A program made the translations under genes and the position numbers. Positions 37,689-64,000 of a DNA stretch of 64,000 nucleotides are shown one piece after another; within the stretch, counting starts at the first letter, position 1, and every line of letters begins with the position of its first letter. Location of the stretch: the NCBI GenBank assembly GCA_034687125.1, contig JAQGBZ010000009.1, positions 248,001 to 312,000 on the forward strand. Reading direction: 5' to 3'. The notes below the pieces were generated by a model, which did no database searches, had not been told where the DNA came from, and worked only from the letters and a program-made list of their open reading frames with translations. The stretch comes from Neelides folsomi. Its lineage: Eukaryota > Arthropoda > Collembola > Neelipleona > Neelidae.

Positions 37689-40600
37689 AGCTCCAAGACT
37701 GTTCTTTCCACTGTTCTCACGAGGAACTCCATTGGGTCTCATAGGGTATGACGCCGAGGAGGTTCTTCACCATGGCCAGTTCCCTCTTCCGTCGCGGGGG
37801 TCGAGGAGCCTCCGACTGCAAAGAGATCTCCTCGGCCCACGCCGGTCTGTACATACTGTACCTATTCACTTTGGGGGTAGTTTAATCTCAACGGTTTTCG
37901 GAGCCTTTCTCACGCTCTGCCCAATTAATTGACTTCTAATAAGATGTTAGCAGTTAAGACAGGGGATAGCTTTACAAAACACGTGTACACCATTGTGTCC
38001 TTACTTTCATTTGCGAATCTTCATTTCCCAGACACTCCAGACTTGCTTGCAATCTGGACAGGGTCTGATTTTTGTGATATTTGATGACTTTACCCACAAC
38101 TAGTTAAGTTGTTTTAATACCGAATATACTTACAACTTATTTAAGACATTTACTTGTAATATATGAAGCAACCATGTAAAGCGAACCTAGAGAGCAGGAA
38201 CCAATGAAACCAGTAGGTAGGAAGTGTTATATAATTCTTTCTGTTATCTAACTTTTGTTATACGATTAGTTTACTATTTCGATGGACGCCCAGTCCTCGG
38301 CCACCTAATATAATTGTTGTGTAAATGAGTGCAGGACCCAGGTCCTTGCCAATGTTAAACTTGCCTCCACACGCATCTCTGTTAAGTTTCTGGACGGGGT
38401 TTAGTAGTTCGGTGTCAGTGGCCCAATGACGATCAGCCTCTTGGGCCCGAAAGGAGTCACATATGAACTACGAGCCGCGTCCTCGTTGTAAATGTACAGG
38501 GCCCGGTCGACTCAACGTCGGCCGGAGTCAATTGACAAGCGAAAGACCTTAAACTCCTAATTAAATCATGTTACAAATATGAATCAAGTGAGATTCGGCC
38601 CAAAGGCCCGCGAGTAGTAGAATAAGGCTGGTAATAAGGAATTTATTAAGACTACGTCGAGCACACAACCTCTACGAAACACACAATATTAGCGATTAAG
38701 ATATTTAAGAAATATTTACTTATGTAGTGAGCATTATTAGTAGGCTAAGGAAACCCAAACCGATTGTATACAATTGAAGTTACCCTGTGGGCGCCCTGGG
38801 CGGCCCTTGAGAGGTCTCGTCGTCGAGAACGACATCGGGAGGAACGACGCGTCGGAATAAGTACTTGCATGCCCATTCCCACCTCCTATGTATTCACTCA
38901 TATTATGTAACCTAAGGTCAGTAACTCATCTCCTACGGAGGTGATTTGTGTGAGTCAGAAGAGTCTTCAGGACTTCCGCCACTCCAACGAGTGAAGTAAT
39001 AAGGAGAGATTATCGTGCCAATTTGTCTGACTTAAACTTTGACCACGTTCTCGCCCGCGTGCGAGCTTCCCCACACAAACATTATTCACCTCCACATTCA
39101 CTTCCAATTGGAACTTCTTCCTCACGAAGGATCCACTCAATTAAACTTCATTTCTCTCCTTGGTGGATTATTGTGAACTCGGGAGATTAAGGTGCAAAAG
39201 GGACTTTGACTCATTAGGACTTGTTTCCACGCTCCCTGCAGATTCCCAAGAGATTTCAACCCAATTCATCTCTTTCGTGTCAATATTTATACGAATACAC
39301 ATTTTGAACATATTTACTCTCAATCTACAATGTACTCTGAGACGACTCTCAAGAATAATTATTCTACAATTATTGTGTCTTCGACGTCGAGAACGGCCAT
39401 TTCTAATTTCCACTCTTTCGCTTCCCACAAATTGTCAATTTCGATTAAGGTAAAATGATAAGAAGTAAAAGCTACAATAAGGGCATATATTAGAGAAAGA
39501 GGCTTTTATATATCAAACCTTTACTACCATTGCTCATCTTGAAATTAAATAATTAGAGATCGATTAAGATCTATTAAGTAACGTTAAAAAATGCGTCTAA
39601 AATTTTTAATTCAAATTACCCATTAATTTAATATTGATATAATAGCGAGGTTAGGGTTCTGAGTTATTTTTGATAATTGAATTAACGAATTGAGAATTTA
39701 ACTTTTGGTATTTTTTAATTTTGACAAAAGGTACTCAAAAGCTTTTTTTTAATTTCTCACCATGATTTACATGGTTAGTACACGAAATCACCGTATGCAT
39801 TTCTCTATTTTGTTCCGTTGAATTTAAATGACATGTAGGAAGTTTGGTTCGTACCTTAGCAATTATCTCAATTTAGATCTGATTATATTTTTCAAATATT
39901 CCCTCTGACCAAATTATTATTGACAGCAACTTTGAACTTTGATAATTAAATGACATTGGTTAAAGGGGTCTTTGGACAATATTATTTTCCTTTTTTATGA
40001 AAGACAGCGAATACATTAGGTTGAGACAAATAGAGCATTTCCATTATTCATTGAGTACAACAATAGGAATTTTGATGAGCGGGATATTCCAATATTTAAA
40101 AAGTGCTTCCTCTTCTTGACTTTGAACTACGATTACAAGAAATAAACGAGGACGAGTTTTAAATTGATTACGGAGAATCCCTATCTCCTCACCATTACCC
40201 CTTGTCAGTATTTCCGTTCTCCTCTTTCTCTCTCTCTCTCTCTCTCTCGTTTCTTCGAGGGTTTCTTGAAAGTTGATAGTTTTGAAAAGTTGGATGGGCG
40301 AAGTCTATTTTTGCTAGTTAGATACGAAGGTAGGCGATTTAGGAGTGAGTAAACCGAAGAGGGAAACTCTTTGGCAATCATGCATTTACTTACCTTAAAT
40401 ATATAAAAGTACATACATAAAATACTTAAATCTATTACTTACTACAACATAACATTATCTTTTACTATCCATATTTATTACTTTTCTTTACCTAAAAAGC
40501 CGAGCCTTTAGTTAAATTACTATTAAAATGCGTATGAGTAATGTGAAGAACAAATGTAATTTATTTTAAGGGGCGCAGTTGACTATTATTACTACCATTA

Positions 40601-43577
40601 TTGTTGTGTTTAAATCTCGGACGTAATAATAAGTTATCAAGACGCGTTGACGATAAAATAAATAAATATGTTAAAATACTTTTAATTTAACTTGCTAAGG
40701 ATCTATAAGTAGCCTTTACAAGTCGAATATGATACTAAGTGATCACCTGGTATATCTCCACATACCTCCATAACTTTGAGTACTTGTTCACCATAGTTGT
40801 AATACTGGGATGTGTGTGCTTGTTCCCCTCACCGGTGTGTCCCTTTGGAGGATCAGTTCATTTCCCTTGGAATCTCACCAGTCTTGATTTGAATGCGGGA
40901 GTTGAGGGATGAATCGTCGGTGTGACTTCGAGTCGTTCCAAATGGAAGGAGACGTCTTCTTCGGATACTTATTAAGAGTTGTTAAGTGTAGGTTCTATTA
41001 AACATACGTACTTTCTTTATTACAAGGGGTGAGTTTCCGGAAGTGTGAATACCGCGGTTCTCTATCTATGAACTATGTGTACATAAGTATGTATATAAAG
41101 ATGATTCCTTGTTATAAACAGATTAGAGACAATTGAGCTACGATTTCAACCTCCATATCATGCGTCATGCAATTTTGGAACTTCTCTCTCAGTGTTTGTT
41201 CGTTCGTTGTTGTGTCCTCGTTCCAATGTTCCATTTTTGAGTCTGACTCAGTATTTTACAATTGTCTCTAAATGGTGGAGTGCGAAAGTGACTGAAGAAT
41301 GTGCTGCGAGAGAGTGTGAGTCTACCATAGTATGGATGGCCAATCAATTAATTCTTACATTATTGTATAATTGTACTATTATGATTACTCCTGAGATTCA
41401 CTACTCAATGAAGGGCTCTTTGTGCAAAGAGACCAACCAGATTCTCGTTCAACCTTTTACCTTAAGTTAAGCGTAGCCATTCATTTTCTATTTAGCCACC
41501 TTTACCATTTCCTCTTTCAATCATCGACTCTCCAAAATCTTCTCTTTTCTAAAGTAACAATAAAAGAAAAATTATTCAACACGCACGAGTACTCGACATG
41601 TGTTCTTATTCCTCATCCACGTTGAGGGCGATGGTGATCAAAGGACTAAATTGATTGAAGACTGCTTCGAGAGGGAATAAAAAACCAATAAGGCATCGCA
41701 AATCACACTCAACATCCCTCATGCACGTCGGAGTCCATCTCCTCTATTAGCTGGTTACATAACCCAATTGAATCCTCATCGGATGAATCATATGCCTACA
41801 TGGAGACTTTTATGCCCAGACACTCGCATTAATTCCCAATAGCCGGAGGGCATTTGATGGTCTTGAGCACGAGGCGCTTTCTCGTTTATTGGGAATTCCT
41901 GCATTGATCCACTGTGTAATTGAACACTTTGGGTATTCCGATTCGTGCGAAATGTGATCCTTTGGATTCGATGATGGTTCAGAATATCAACATTATTCAT
42001 CATTACTCACTCCCATGGCCATGACCATTTTATGAGTCGCTCAATAAGGAAGACTCGCTCAACAAGTCATAGTCGTCGTTCACAACGAGTTTGCAGATCA
42101 TTTATAAATTAAAATTGAAAATTCCTTTAAAAATTAAATGGTTGAAAGAGGCAATTGAGAATAATAAGTGGCAGCGAGAAACCACATACCATAAATACAT
42201 AATGCACTCAGCCCATTGTGCAATATATAAAATAATCCACGTATTCCCATTAATTTAGATTTATTTCCAAATACAATGAGAAGGGATGGCGGAAGTTAAG
42301 CTCGAATAATGCGATTTATACTCTAAAGCAGATTATGACCATTGAATTAAAAAAGGGCTTTTCTTCAAAATTAACAATAGACTTTGTTTTCCAAAACTTG
42401 AATCCACCGGTTCCATTAAGGTCCTAAGGCTAATATTCACATATTAATAAAATTAATGCTTCATCAAATACCTTCATTGTGTAAAACGACCCGTTCACTC
42501 ATTTCAACCAAAACTCAAAATGGAACCATTTTGACATCCAGGCCCATACCAGATACAATTTGAAATGAAGATCAACATAAATACTGGTAATTACATGTAT
42601 GTATACATGCCCTATTCACAACTCGCATTACTGGTCATATAAGTATAAATGTACAACGGAAGACAGAACATTGATGCTCCTTATTAGCATGGGAGTAACT
42701 AAATCTCGTAATGTTTAAATGAAGGATCCCATTAACAAACGATCTCATATCAATCAGTAAGTAAACATAATATCAATTATATCATTATTACCAATATATA
42801 AAAGTAGAATTTTATTTTGTATAAAAATTATCAGTTTACGTAACAATATTGTTATTATAATGCTATTAGGAATTATTATTATTTTATACGTTTTAATTGT
42901 AATAATGCCTAACAATTGTTGTATAGACATGTAGATATGCATATTTTATTATTTAACAAATAGGTATAATAATACGTATATACCTACACACATAGTATTT
43001 TTTGTATGATTTTATATACGGAAAGGTTTGCCGTTTATTTGTATGAAATTGAGCCAACGCCTCGTCATCCGTCATGTGACTTGAGATTACACACATTGCG
43101 GCTGCATATGAAAATTGGGAATTTTCTTATTTAAAAATTCACTCAATTTCATACTCTCTTTTATCTAACATACTCATCTGTTCAAGTGATATTTAACAAA
43201 CTGCGTATTTAAAGTCAAAACTAGGGCACTTTCCAATCTCGTCTTAATATTCGGCACATTAATATTATTGGAAAAAGTTATATCTAAAGATAATTCTATT
43301 GCTTAAGATTCTTAAGATTCAACTTGTAAGAGTCACCAAGAATTAGTTTAAAAGTTTAAATAAAGGACTCGATTGGATCAAACAAAAGATTAATTCGTGT
43401 CTCTTTGTGAATAGTCAGTTGTAAGTTTTTAAATATAATATGAACTTAATTGTAATTTATATAATTGTTAAATTATGCAGTAATTGGTTTAATAAACTAA
43501 AACGGACTTTTTTTAATTTGCAATCATCATTTTAATAAGATCATTTTTTATAAAATCTTATTTAGGAATTTATCGTG
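37689..43577. other. Intergenic region after cut, with composition change
   Basis: The first 1.5 kb or so probably holds the cut 3' UTR; no clean AATAAA was found close behind the stop, and ATTAAA variants near 38,560 and 39,139 are possible. From about 39.4 kb the DNA becomes strongly AT-rich. Open frames at 39,160-39,453 and 41,192-41,470 show no recognisable domain. A 5' UTR exon of SNAP29 may end at the AG just before 43,566. Confidence 0.6.
40227..40248. repeat. (TC)n microsatellite
   Basis: An uninterrupted run of eleven TC units in intergenic AT-rich DNA. Confidence 0.95.
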
Positions 43578-44580
43578 ATGGCTGGTTCCTCAAATTTTGA
43601 CTACGACAAGTCAAATCCGTTTTTTGCTGTAGAAGACGATGTCGATAAAGCGTTCTTGAAAAATGCTCGGACTGCTTATTCAAGTTCAACTTTGGAAGAG
43701 AGGAGAGAACAACTTCTCGAAGAGCGAAGAAAAATTGAAGAACGAACAGTTCAATCATCTTTTCGTTCCATCTCACTTCTTCGAGAATCAGAAGAAATCG
43801 GATCCGCAACTGCTCAGGTAATTGAAAAATTAAATAAACATTTTGAAATTACAAAATAATTAATAAAACACTTTGAAATTACAATTTTGTTTTTATTAGG
43901 AACTCCATCATCAACGAGAGCAACTTGAAAAAACTGAAAGCAAACTAGACGATATCAACTCCACATTGAGAACCAGCGCTAGACACATTCAAGGAATTAA
44001 AGTATAACTTTTATATTCTCTTAAAATTATAAAATTATTAATTATTTATAAATTACTTAAATATATTTTAACTAAATTATACATAATTTTGCAAAAATAA
44101 AAGATAATAAATTAGTTAATCCAAGTGTTCATTTAGAAAGATTTTTAATCAATATTTCCTTTTTAGAGCGTATTTGGAAGCTTAAAAAATTACTTTTCGG
44201 GATCTAAAGATGCTCCAAAAGCAAGTTCCATGGACAAGGGTTCTGAAGATGATAGCGAAGGTCCAAGGACAAGGAGCGAACTTTCTCAAATCTTAGAAGC
44301 ACGACAAGAGAGCGATTTAAAAACCGATGTGGATTCCCATCCAGCCTTCCGTATTCGATCTCAAAACATGCAATCTTCAAGAGACGTTGACGAGGTGCTC
44401 GACAAAAACTTGGATGAAATAAGCGGAGCCATTTCTCGGCTAAAAGGTCTCGGTCTCGGCCTTAAAGATGAACTCGACAATCAAAAAGATTTAATTGAGC
44501 GGGTTACAACCAAAGCGGAAAATGTGGATTTTAGAATCGCACAACAGAACAAAGATATGAGCAAAATTCTGAAGAAATAA
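43578..44580 (+). CDS. SNAP29, Qb/Qc SNARE
   Basis: A cytosolic/peripheral SNARE that supplies two helices to membrane-fusion complexes, including autophagosome-lysosome fusion. Three exons: 43,578-43,817, 43,900-44,001 and 44,167-44,580, all phase 0, GT-AG, 251 residues (human 258). An N-terminal NPF motif (13-15) fits EH-domain binding. The first SNARE helix (about 55-114) has zero-layer Q85 in ELHHQREQL; SVFGSLKNYF follows, as SVFGGLVNYF in human SNAP29. The second helix (about 190-250) has zero-layer Q220 in DNQKDLIERV. No cysteine is present, so there is no palmitoylation as in SNAP25, typical of SNAP29. The start is the first ATG after an acceptor-like AG. Confidence 0.95.
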
Positions 44581-44637
44581 TAGATAGCGAACAACATGGA
44601 GTTACGCCATTCCTAAAGTTTCTAAATCGTAATAACT

Positions 44638-44643
44638 AATAAA
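44638..44643 (+). promoter_or_regulatory. Polyadenylation signal of SNAP29
   Basis: AATAAA 57 bases after the SNAP29 stop codon, a suitable distance for 3' end formation. Confidence 0.65.
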
Positions 44644-44799
44644 CCAAACATTATATAACATAAATTATGAATACAAAATGTAAGTGTGTATATTATACTT
44701 TTTTATAAGTAATTATTCTATGTAGTTTACCCATTAATCCTCATTCGTACATGATAATATTTAGTCGGAATAATTACGCTGCTACAATAATGCTCTTTA

Positions 44800-44982
44800 T
44801 TGTGATCTTTGAACTTCCCAAGTCAGCAAATGAAATAAAGAGAATTTAAAAGACACCCAATGTTGTTTACTATCATTAGACTCAAATGAGCCTTCTTGAT
44901 TCAATGGAAATTAAGGGATGTACGGATAAGAAAACTTCAATAAGAAAATCATTAATGCAGCGAGTCTATAAAATGAAATGTA
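44800..44982 (+). repeat. Dispersed repeat, copy 1
   Basis: Shares long blocks with 46,060-46,365 in the same orientation: TTGTGAT, AATGAAATAA, GAATTTAAAAGACACCCAA, TTGATTCAA, GATAAGAAAAC and an ending around ATGAAATG. It lies after SNAP29 and contains AATAAA. It could be an old duplicated 3' segment or a short non-autonomous element; no terminal inverted repeats were noticed. Confidence 0.7.
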
Positions 44983-45377
44983 TGTAACTAAATAATTTAG
45001 TATCAATACTTGTCCATGGGACCTTTTCAAATGAAAATGGATCGAAGATAATAAATAATTTGAGAAATTCGATTAGAGCCAACTTTAATGGAAATTTTAC
45101 AACTCGATAAGATTTTTGAATAAATGAATTTTTTTTTATTTATGGAGATATAGACATTTTTAATACAATAAGCACTACTAAATATTTATATAGGTAAATA
45201 AATAGTATATTATTATGTTAATTATCCTGTTTTTATGTTTACCCAACCTGACTTTTCTTTAAACTCATATTCATTTATCTTTTGCAGGTTGCAGCAGATT
45301 GCACCTTAAAGTTAACAAGTTATATTGCAACCGTAAAGTAATATTTTACATTTTTTCTCAATTTATTCAGTTCTGCA

Positions 45378-45735
45378 ATGCCTCCGAAAAAGGTCGTTAG
45401 GGTTAGGAGAGAGCCATTGAAATCCTCATCATCCGTCTCAAATGGTCAAGCTCAAAGTGGTCATTCCAATGTCAAGTTGGGCAAAGAACTCGTGAAAAAA
45501 GCAATACCTTTCCACCAGTTTAAGCAAACCGTGTTGGTAGGTGCTCTATGTTTTTAAATTACGTATGAGAACATAATAAATATTAATAATTTGTTATATA
45601 ATGCAGTCCATAATCCATACCTGCTTATTTTGCGAGTTGCTAATTTTTTTAATAATGTTGGATACACAAATATTTTAGGCAGATATTATTCTCCAAATTA
45701 TAACTGAAAAGAAATACTTCAATATGGACATCTAA
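45378..45735 (+). CDS. Unidentified small two-exon protein (71 residues)
   Basis: I do not recognise this protein. Exon 1 (45,378-45,536) starts MPPKKVVRVRREPLK, has a Ser/Asn/Gln-rich middle, then LGKELVKKAIPFHQFKQTVL; donor TTG|GTAGGT. Exon 2 (45,679-45,735) after ATATTTTAG adds ADIILQIITEKKYFNMDI and a TAA. The join is in phase 0 and gives a plausible amphipathic C-terminal helix. A pyrimidine-rich acceptor ends nine bases before the ATG (TTATTCAG), so a 5' UTR exon is likely. The basic N-terminus and higher GC than the surroundings favour real coding. Alternatives: a truncated gene copy or chance. Related direct repeats lie upstream and downstream. Confidence 0.5.
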
Positions 45736-47287
45736 GGCTACATATCCCCAAGTCTCGTCATCAATCTCCCCAGGAATCGGAAACATCCAAATAAGAATTC
45801 ATTTGATAAATCTATCATTATTTATTGTTAAAAAATTAATACTAATTATTCATTATAATTATTCAGTTTATTTAAATACTTGAGCCGATTTAAACTAAAA
45901 TACATACAGTAATATCTTAAATTGTAAATTTAAAAATAAGTAATTATATTGGTTTGTCATCTACTCTAATTTGAAACAGTCAAAATTAAATTAATTTTTG
46001 TTCGATTTGAAAGCCACATTATTCATTATACCCTATATATGAAGTCTTAAATGTAGTTAATTGTGATATTTGTTTTTCCCGAAAGGGTAAATGAAATAAA
46101 TAGAATTTAAAAGACACCCAACGATTTTATTAATCATAATTTCATAAATACACAATTGGACCCGCTTGAGCCTCCCTGATTCAACGTAAATTAATGAGTG
46201 TATTTCCACACTAAATAGTTTTCACCATACATATTCACAAGAGACTTTTAATGATTTATATATATGTAGATATAATTATAATAAACTTTCAAGAGGGGAT
46301 GTGCGGATAAGAAAACATAAATAAGAGGATAATCATTTTAATGCAATGAATCAGTCATGAAATGCACAACTCGCGTTAAAATAAGTATATAAATAAGATA
46401 TATCATGAATTGGAAAATTATTTAGTACATAATACAATCGTATAATATATCTACTAAAAGTATATTTATATATGTTATATAATATATCATTTATCGTTCA
46501 ACTATAAAATAGTTAAAAAATAAATTATTAAAATTTATAATCATTTTATAAGAAACTTTCGTAAATGATAATAAAATCTGAAACGGCTTTAATACTCAAA
46601 ACTCCTAAAACAAAGTTAAAGAGGTTTTTCTTCCATTGTGTATAATGACAACAGCCCTTGTAATTTTCAAGTTTCAATCAAACAAGGAATTAATAAAATA
46701 GTAAAGTCACATAGGTAGTAATATTTAAATATTTGATAGCCACACGCTATGAAAACAATTTGAATAAGATATATAAAACACAGTTCGCAATGATATTACA
46801 TATTTTAGTACTGTTATGTATGTTAAGTAAAATAATATTTAAATGGTTAAAATAGTCGTTTTGCCTTATATTGACTGTTGTGAGATGATGGAACAAAATT
46901 AGCAAGTAAATTGACAAAAAATAACTCACTAAAACTGCTCAACTTGGCGACCAAACATCTTCACATTCCATATCAATGAAAGGTTCATCAAATGTCATTC
47001 AACAATGTTAAAATATACAATCAAGCCCCCATTCTTAACAATTCCTAATACATGAGATTTTAACAGAACAAGAAAGTGATTTGGGATGAGAAAAAAGTTT
47101 CTTCAATCTCAAACACACAATCAGGCCTTGTAACAATGAAAAATCTTTATAGAAGAATCCAAACGACGACCGTTGGACACGAGGTTTCAGTCAGTTCAAA
47201 AACCTATGAACTATATGTATGTAATATATTTTAAGTAGGATCCTCTAGGGAGGCTAATAGGATCAATTGGCCAAAGGGCCATCCTAA
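45736..47287. other. AT-rich intergenic DNA between the small gene and Btk29A
   Basis: Besides the repeat copy, this is AT-rich sequence without a recognisable gene. The right part should include the Btk29A 3' UTR on the minus strand; its poly(A) signal was not identified with confidence. Confidence 0.7.
46060..46365 (+). repeat. Dispersed repeat, copy 2
   Basis: Second copy of the repeat, in the same orientation about 1.26 kb away. Relative to copy 1 it holds extra sequence (of the order of 100 bases) between the GTAAATTAA and GGGATGTGCGGATAAG blocks. It follows the small gene and also carries AATAAA (46,095). Confidence 0.7.
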
Positions 47288-62267
<14,980 letters not shown>

Positions 62268-62995
62268 GTGATGAAGAGTGTAGTTGATCTTGTAGTCACT
62301 CCCTTTTCACCCGCTCTAGGATGGCACAAATTCACTTACACACTCGATTACCTTTTAATTACTTAAAGTACTTTTCATTTCTGTGATATTCAGCTCGTGG
62401 AATAAATAGACTTGCAATTTACCTGCCTTCAAACCAACATTGTGCAAATTAGAATTTTTTTATACTTATTACGTCTTTTCCAGCATCAAACAATGCATAT
62501 GGAAATAAGCATGAAATTATTATTAGATGCAAACAAATTAGTTAAATATTTTTATGTTATTTTTGTATTTTTGTAAAAGAGGTATTTTTTAATTTATTTA
62601 GTCATAATTTTACGTGTATATTAAGTAATTATATTTAGTTGGTAGTACTATAAATATAATCGGTAGTCTGACAATAATATGAGACGCTTTCTTAGAATTT
62701 TACCTAATTATCATCGCAGTAATATAGACATTAGAATTTAGAATAACATAACATGTAAATAAAGTAGATATTGAAATATTAACCCAGAATAAAAATTTAA
62801 TTGGGAGACGTCAAAGTACACTTGATAAATTAATTGTTAAGCTCTAGTGCATTATTGAATTTTTTGTATCTCACATTCAGTATATTAGTAATACGTATTA
62901 AGATTATATTTATATATCATTAATAATAATATTCAGGGAGACTGCAAATTTAGTGGAATGTGGAAGAAGAGAGAAAACGAAATATTTTGATGGTG
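62268..62995. other. Convergent intergenic region
   Basis: About 730 AT-rich bases between the stop codons of SLC66A2 (+) and the transporter (-), holding both 3' UTRs. Nothing else was seen. Confidence 0.8.
62401..62406 (+). promoter_or_regulatory. Polyadenylation signal of SLC66A2
   Basis: AATAAA 133 bases after the stop codon, the first clear signal downstream. Confidence 0.6.
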
Positions 62996-64000
62996 TTAAT
63001 ATAAATTCAGGGTCGAGTGGATGAGGAATGAGCCGGTTCCTTTCTGGACCATGTTTTCATCATAGCGTTTCTTGGCTTCGGCTGCGGCTCTTGCAGCAAT
63101 CCGCCGTCTTCTCCATTCAATGAACGGCACACAAATCCAGGCCGCGGCCCCGAGCATCAAAATAGTCCCGAGACTGTGGATTACCGGCGGGTAGCCGAAA
63201 CGATCAATTAAGTTCCCTGCCAATGGCGGCCCAGCCAATTGAAATATTCCATTGAAAAAAAGGGAAATTCCATAAGATGAGCCAAGTTTGTCCACTCCTA
63301 GTTCATCTGCCAAGATGACAGCTGTCACACCGATGTAAATCCCCGATGCCAATCCAAAAGCTGAACAAAAGGCGGCCAGCCGCCCAAAGGAGTCTGCTAT
63401 TGGAAGAGCAGCCAAAATCGCCCCAGAAGCAAACAGTCCCCCAACGTAAAAGCTTTGCCTTCGTCCTGCCAGTTGTTTCATGTCGCTCATGGCAGCCCCG
63501 CCAATCCTCCCAAAAAAATCCGCTCCTGCGACGAGCGAGAGGAAATAAGACGCTTCACCCTTGCCGAATCCCAGTTCTTTTGCATAGGCAGGAAGGAGCA
63601 AGAGCAAGTTGGTGTAGCCAACAGCAGAGCAAATGTTCGATGCTAGAATCACGAGGTAAAGGCCGTCTTTGAGAAGGCTCAGATCAATCAAGTCCTTCAT
63701 CCAGTGTTTCTTCTTCTCGACCGGAGGCTCCGCTGGGGGGACTTCACTTCCTGTGGGACCAGTAGGGACGGGAGTTCCAAGTTGGAGCGAAACAAGACCC
63801 CCATGTGGCATGCTACAAATGTATCTGAAGGAAGAGATGGAGGCGGTCGAGGAGGCGCTCAACGTTCTTGACATTCCCCTCCCAGGGGTCGAGAGCTTTC
63901 CTTTTCTTCCAGGATTCTCAAGAGCAGAGTCTTGATCGTCTTCTGGAATAGTGTTAAGGTTTGGACGAGATGTTGGTCGACTTCGGGCTGGGGATTCTTC
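62996..64000 (-). CDS. SLC16-like monocarboxylate transporter, 3' part (partial)
   Basis: A plasma-membrane major-facilitator transporter, probably of monocarboxylates or similar small acids. The frame is open from the window edge to TAA, giving 334 visible residues, the C-terminal half. It starts in a Ser/Pro-rich cytoplasmic loop (TIPEDDQDSALENPGRKGKL, then MSRTLSASSTAS) and continues with DLSLLKDGLYLVILASNICS, YFLSLVAGADFFGRIGGAAM and about six membrane segments, ending in a basic tail (EWRRRRIAARAAAEAKKRY). The DFFGR loop is typical of MCTs between TM8 and TM9. The Met at 63,874 is probably internal, because coding continues upstream. The substrate and exact family member cannot be told. 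Confidence 0.88.
   Translation of the reverse strand, partial: EESPARSRPTSRPNLNTIPEDDQDSALENPGRKGKLSTPGRGMSRTLSASSTASISSFRYICSMPHGGLVSLQLGTPVPTGPTGSEVPPAEPPVEKKKHWMKDLIDLSLLKDGLYLVILASNICSAVGYTNLLLLLPAYAKELGFGKGEASYFLSLVAGADFFGRIGGAAMSDMKQLAGRRQSFYVGGLFASGAILAALPIADSFGRLAAFCSAFGLASGIYIGVTAVILADELGVDKLGSSYGISLFFNGIFQLAGPPLAGNLIDRFGYPPVIHSLGTILMLGAAAWICVPFIEWRRRRIAARAAAEAKKRYDENMVQKGTGSFLIHSTLNLY

Noticed and set aside
37191-37742. 183-codon minus-strand frame over the cut 3' end
   Set aside because: Mirror of the Glu-rich final cut exon; no domain of its own.
41192-41470. 92-codon plus-strand frame in the intergenic region
   Set aside because: No homology, no splice or poly(A) context.
63346-63672. 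108-codon plus-strand frame
   Set aside because: Antisense shadow of the SLC16-like exon.

Overview
The window is animal nuclear DNA, most likely from an arthropod. All recognisable genes are intron-containing metazoan genes. The two largest match, from memory, Drosophila Cut and Btk29A, including the arthropod-type N-terminal motif of Cut. A short run of the arthropod telomere unit TTAGG lies near 60.27 kb. A crustacean, perhaps a copepod, is a guess only. No operon, CRISPR array, rRNA, tRNA or virus-derived element was recognised.

Layout: (1) 1-26,046 is about 26 kb of relatively GC-rich non-coding DNA upstream of cut, with no exon I can firmly support. (2) 26,047-37,688 (+) is a complete cut homeobox gene in 14 exons; the exons join in frame into a 1,313-residue protein with an N-terminal motif, coiled coil, three CUT repeats, a homeodomain and an acidic tail. 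Two of its introns are only 45 and 51 nt, are multiples of three and contain no stop. (3) 37,689-43,577 is intergenic; near 39.4 kb the sequence becomes clearly AT-rich and stays so to the right edge outside exons. (4) 43,578-44,580 (+) is SNAP29. (5) 45,378-45,735 (+) is an unidentified 71-residue two-exon reading frame, with related direct repeats upstream and downstream. (6) 47,288-59,444 (-) is a Btk29A/Tec-family tyrosine kinase in 16 exons, 820 residues. (7) 61,181-62,267 (+) is SLC66A2/PQLC1, a PQ-loop membrane protein, divergent from Btk29A. (8) 62,996-64,000 (-) is the 3' part of an SLC16-like monocarboxylate transporter that runs off the right edge.

The genes are unrelated in pathway: a developmental transcription factor, a membrane-fusion SNARE, a signalling kinase and two membrane proteins. 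The likely functional link inside the window is the large non-coding tract with cut, which I infer to be regulatory. Exon boundaries came from splice consensus, phase continuity and remembered homologues; each assembled coding sequence is divisible by three. I found no clear new biological system. The best leads are the stop-free mini-introns of cut, a 12-base word repeated three times upstream of cut, a possible alternative first exon near 18.6 kb, and the small gene between two repeats.
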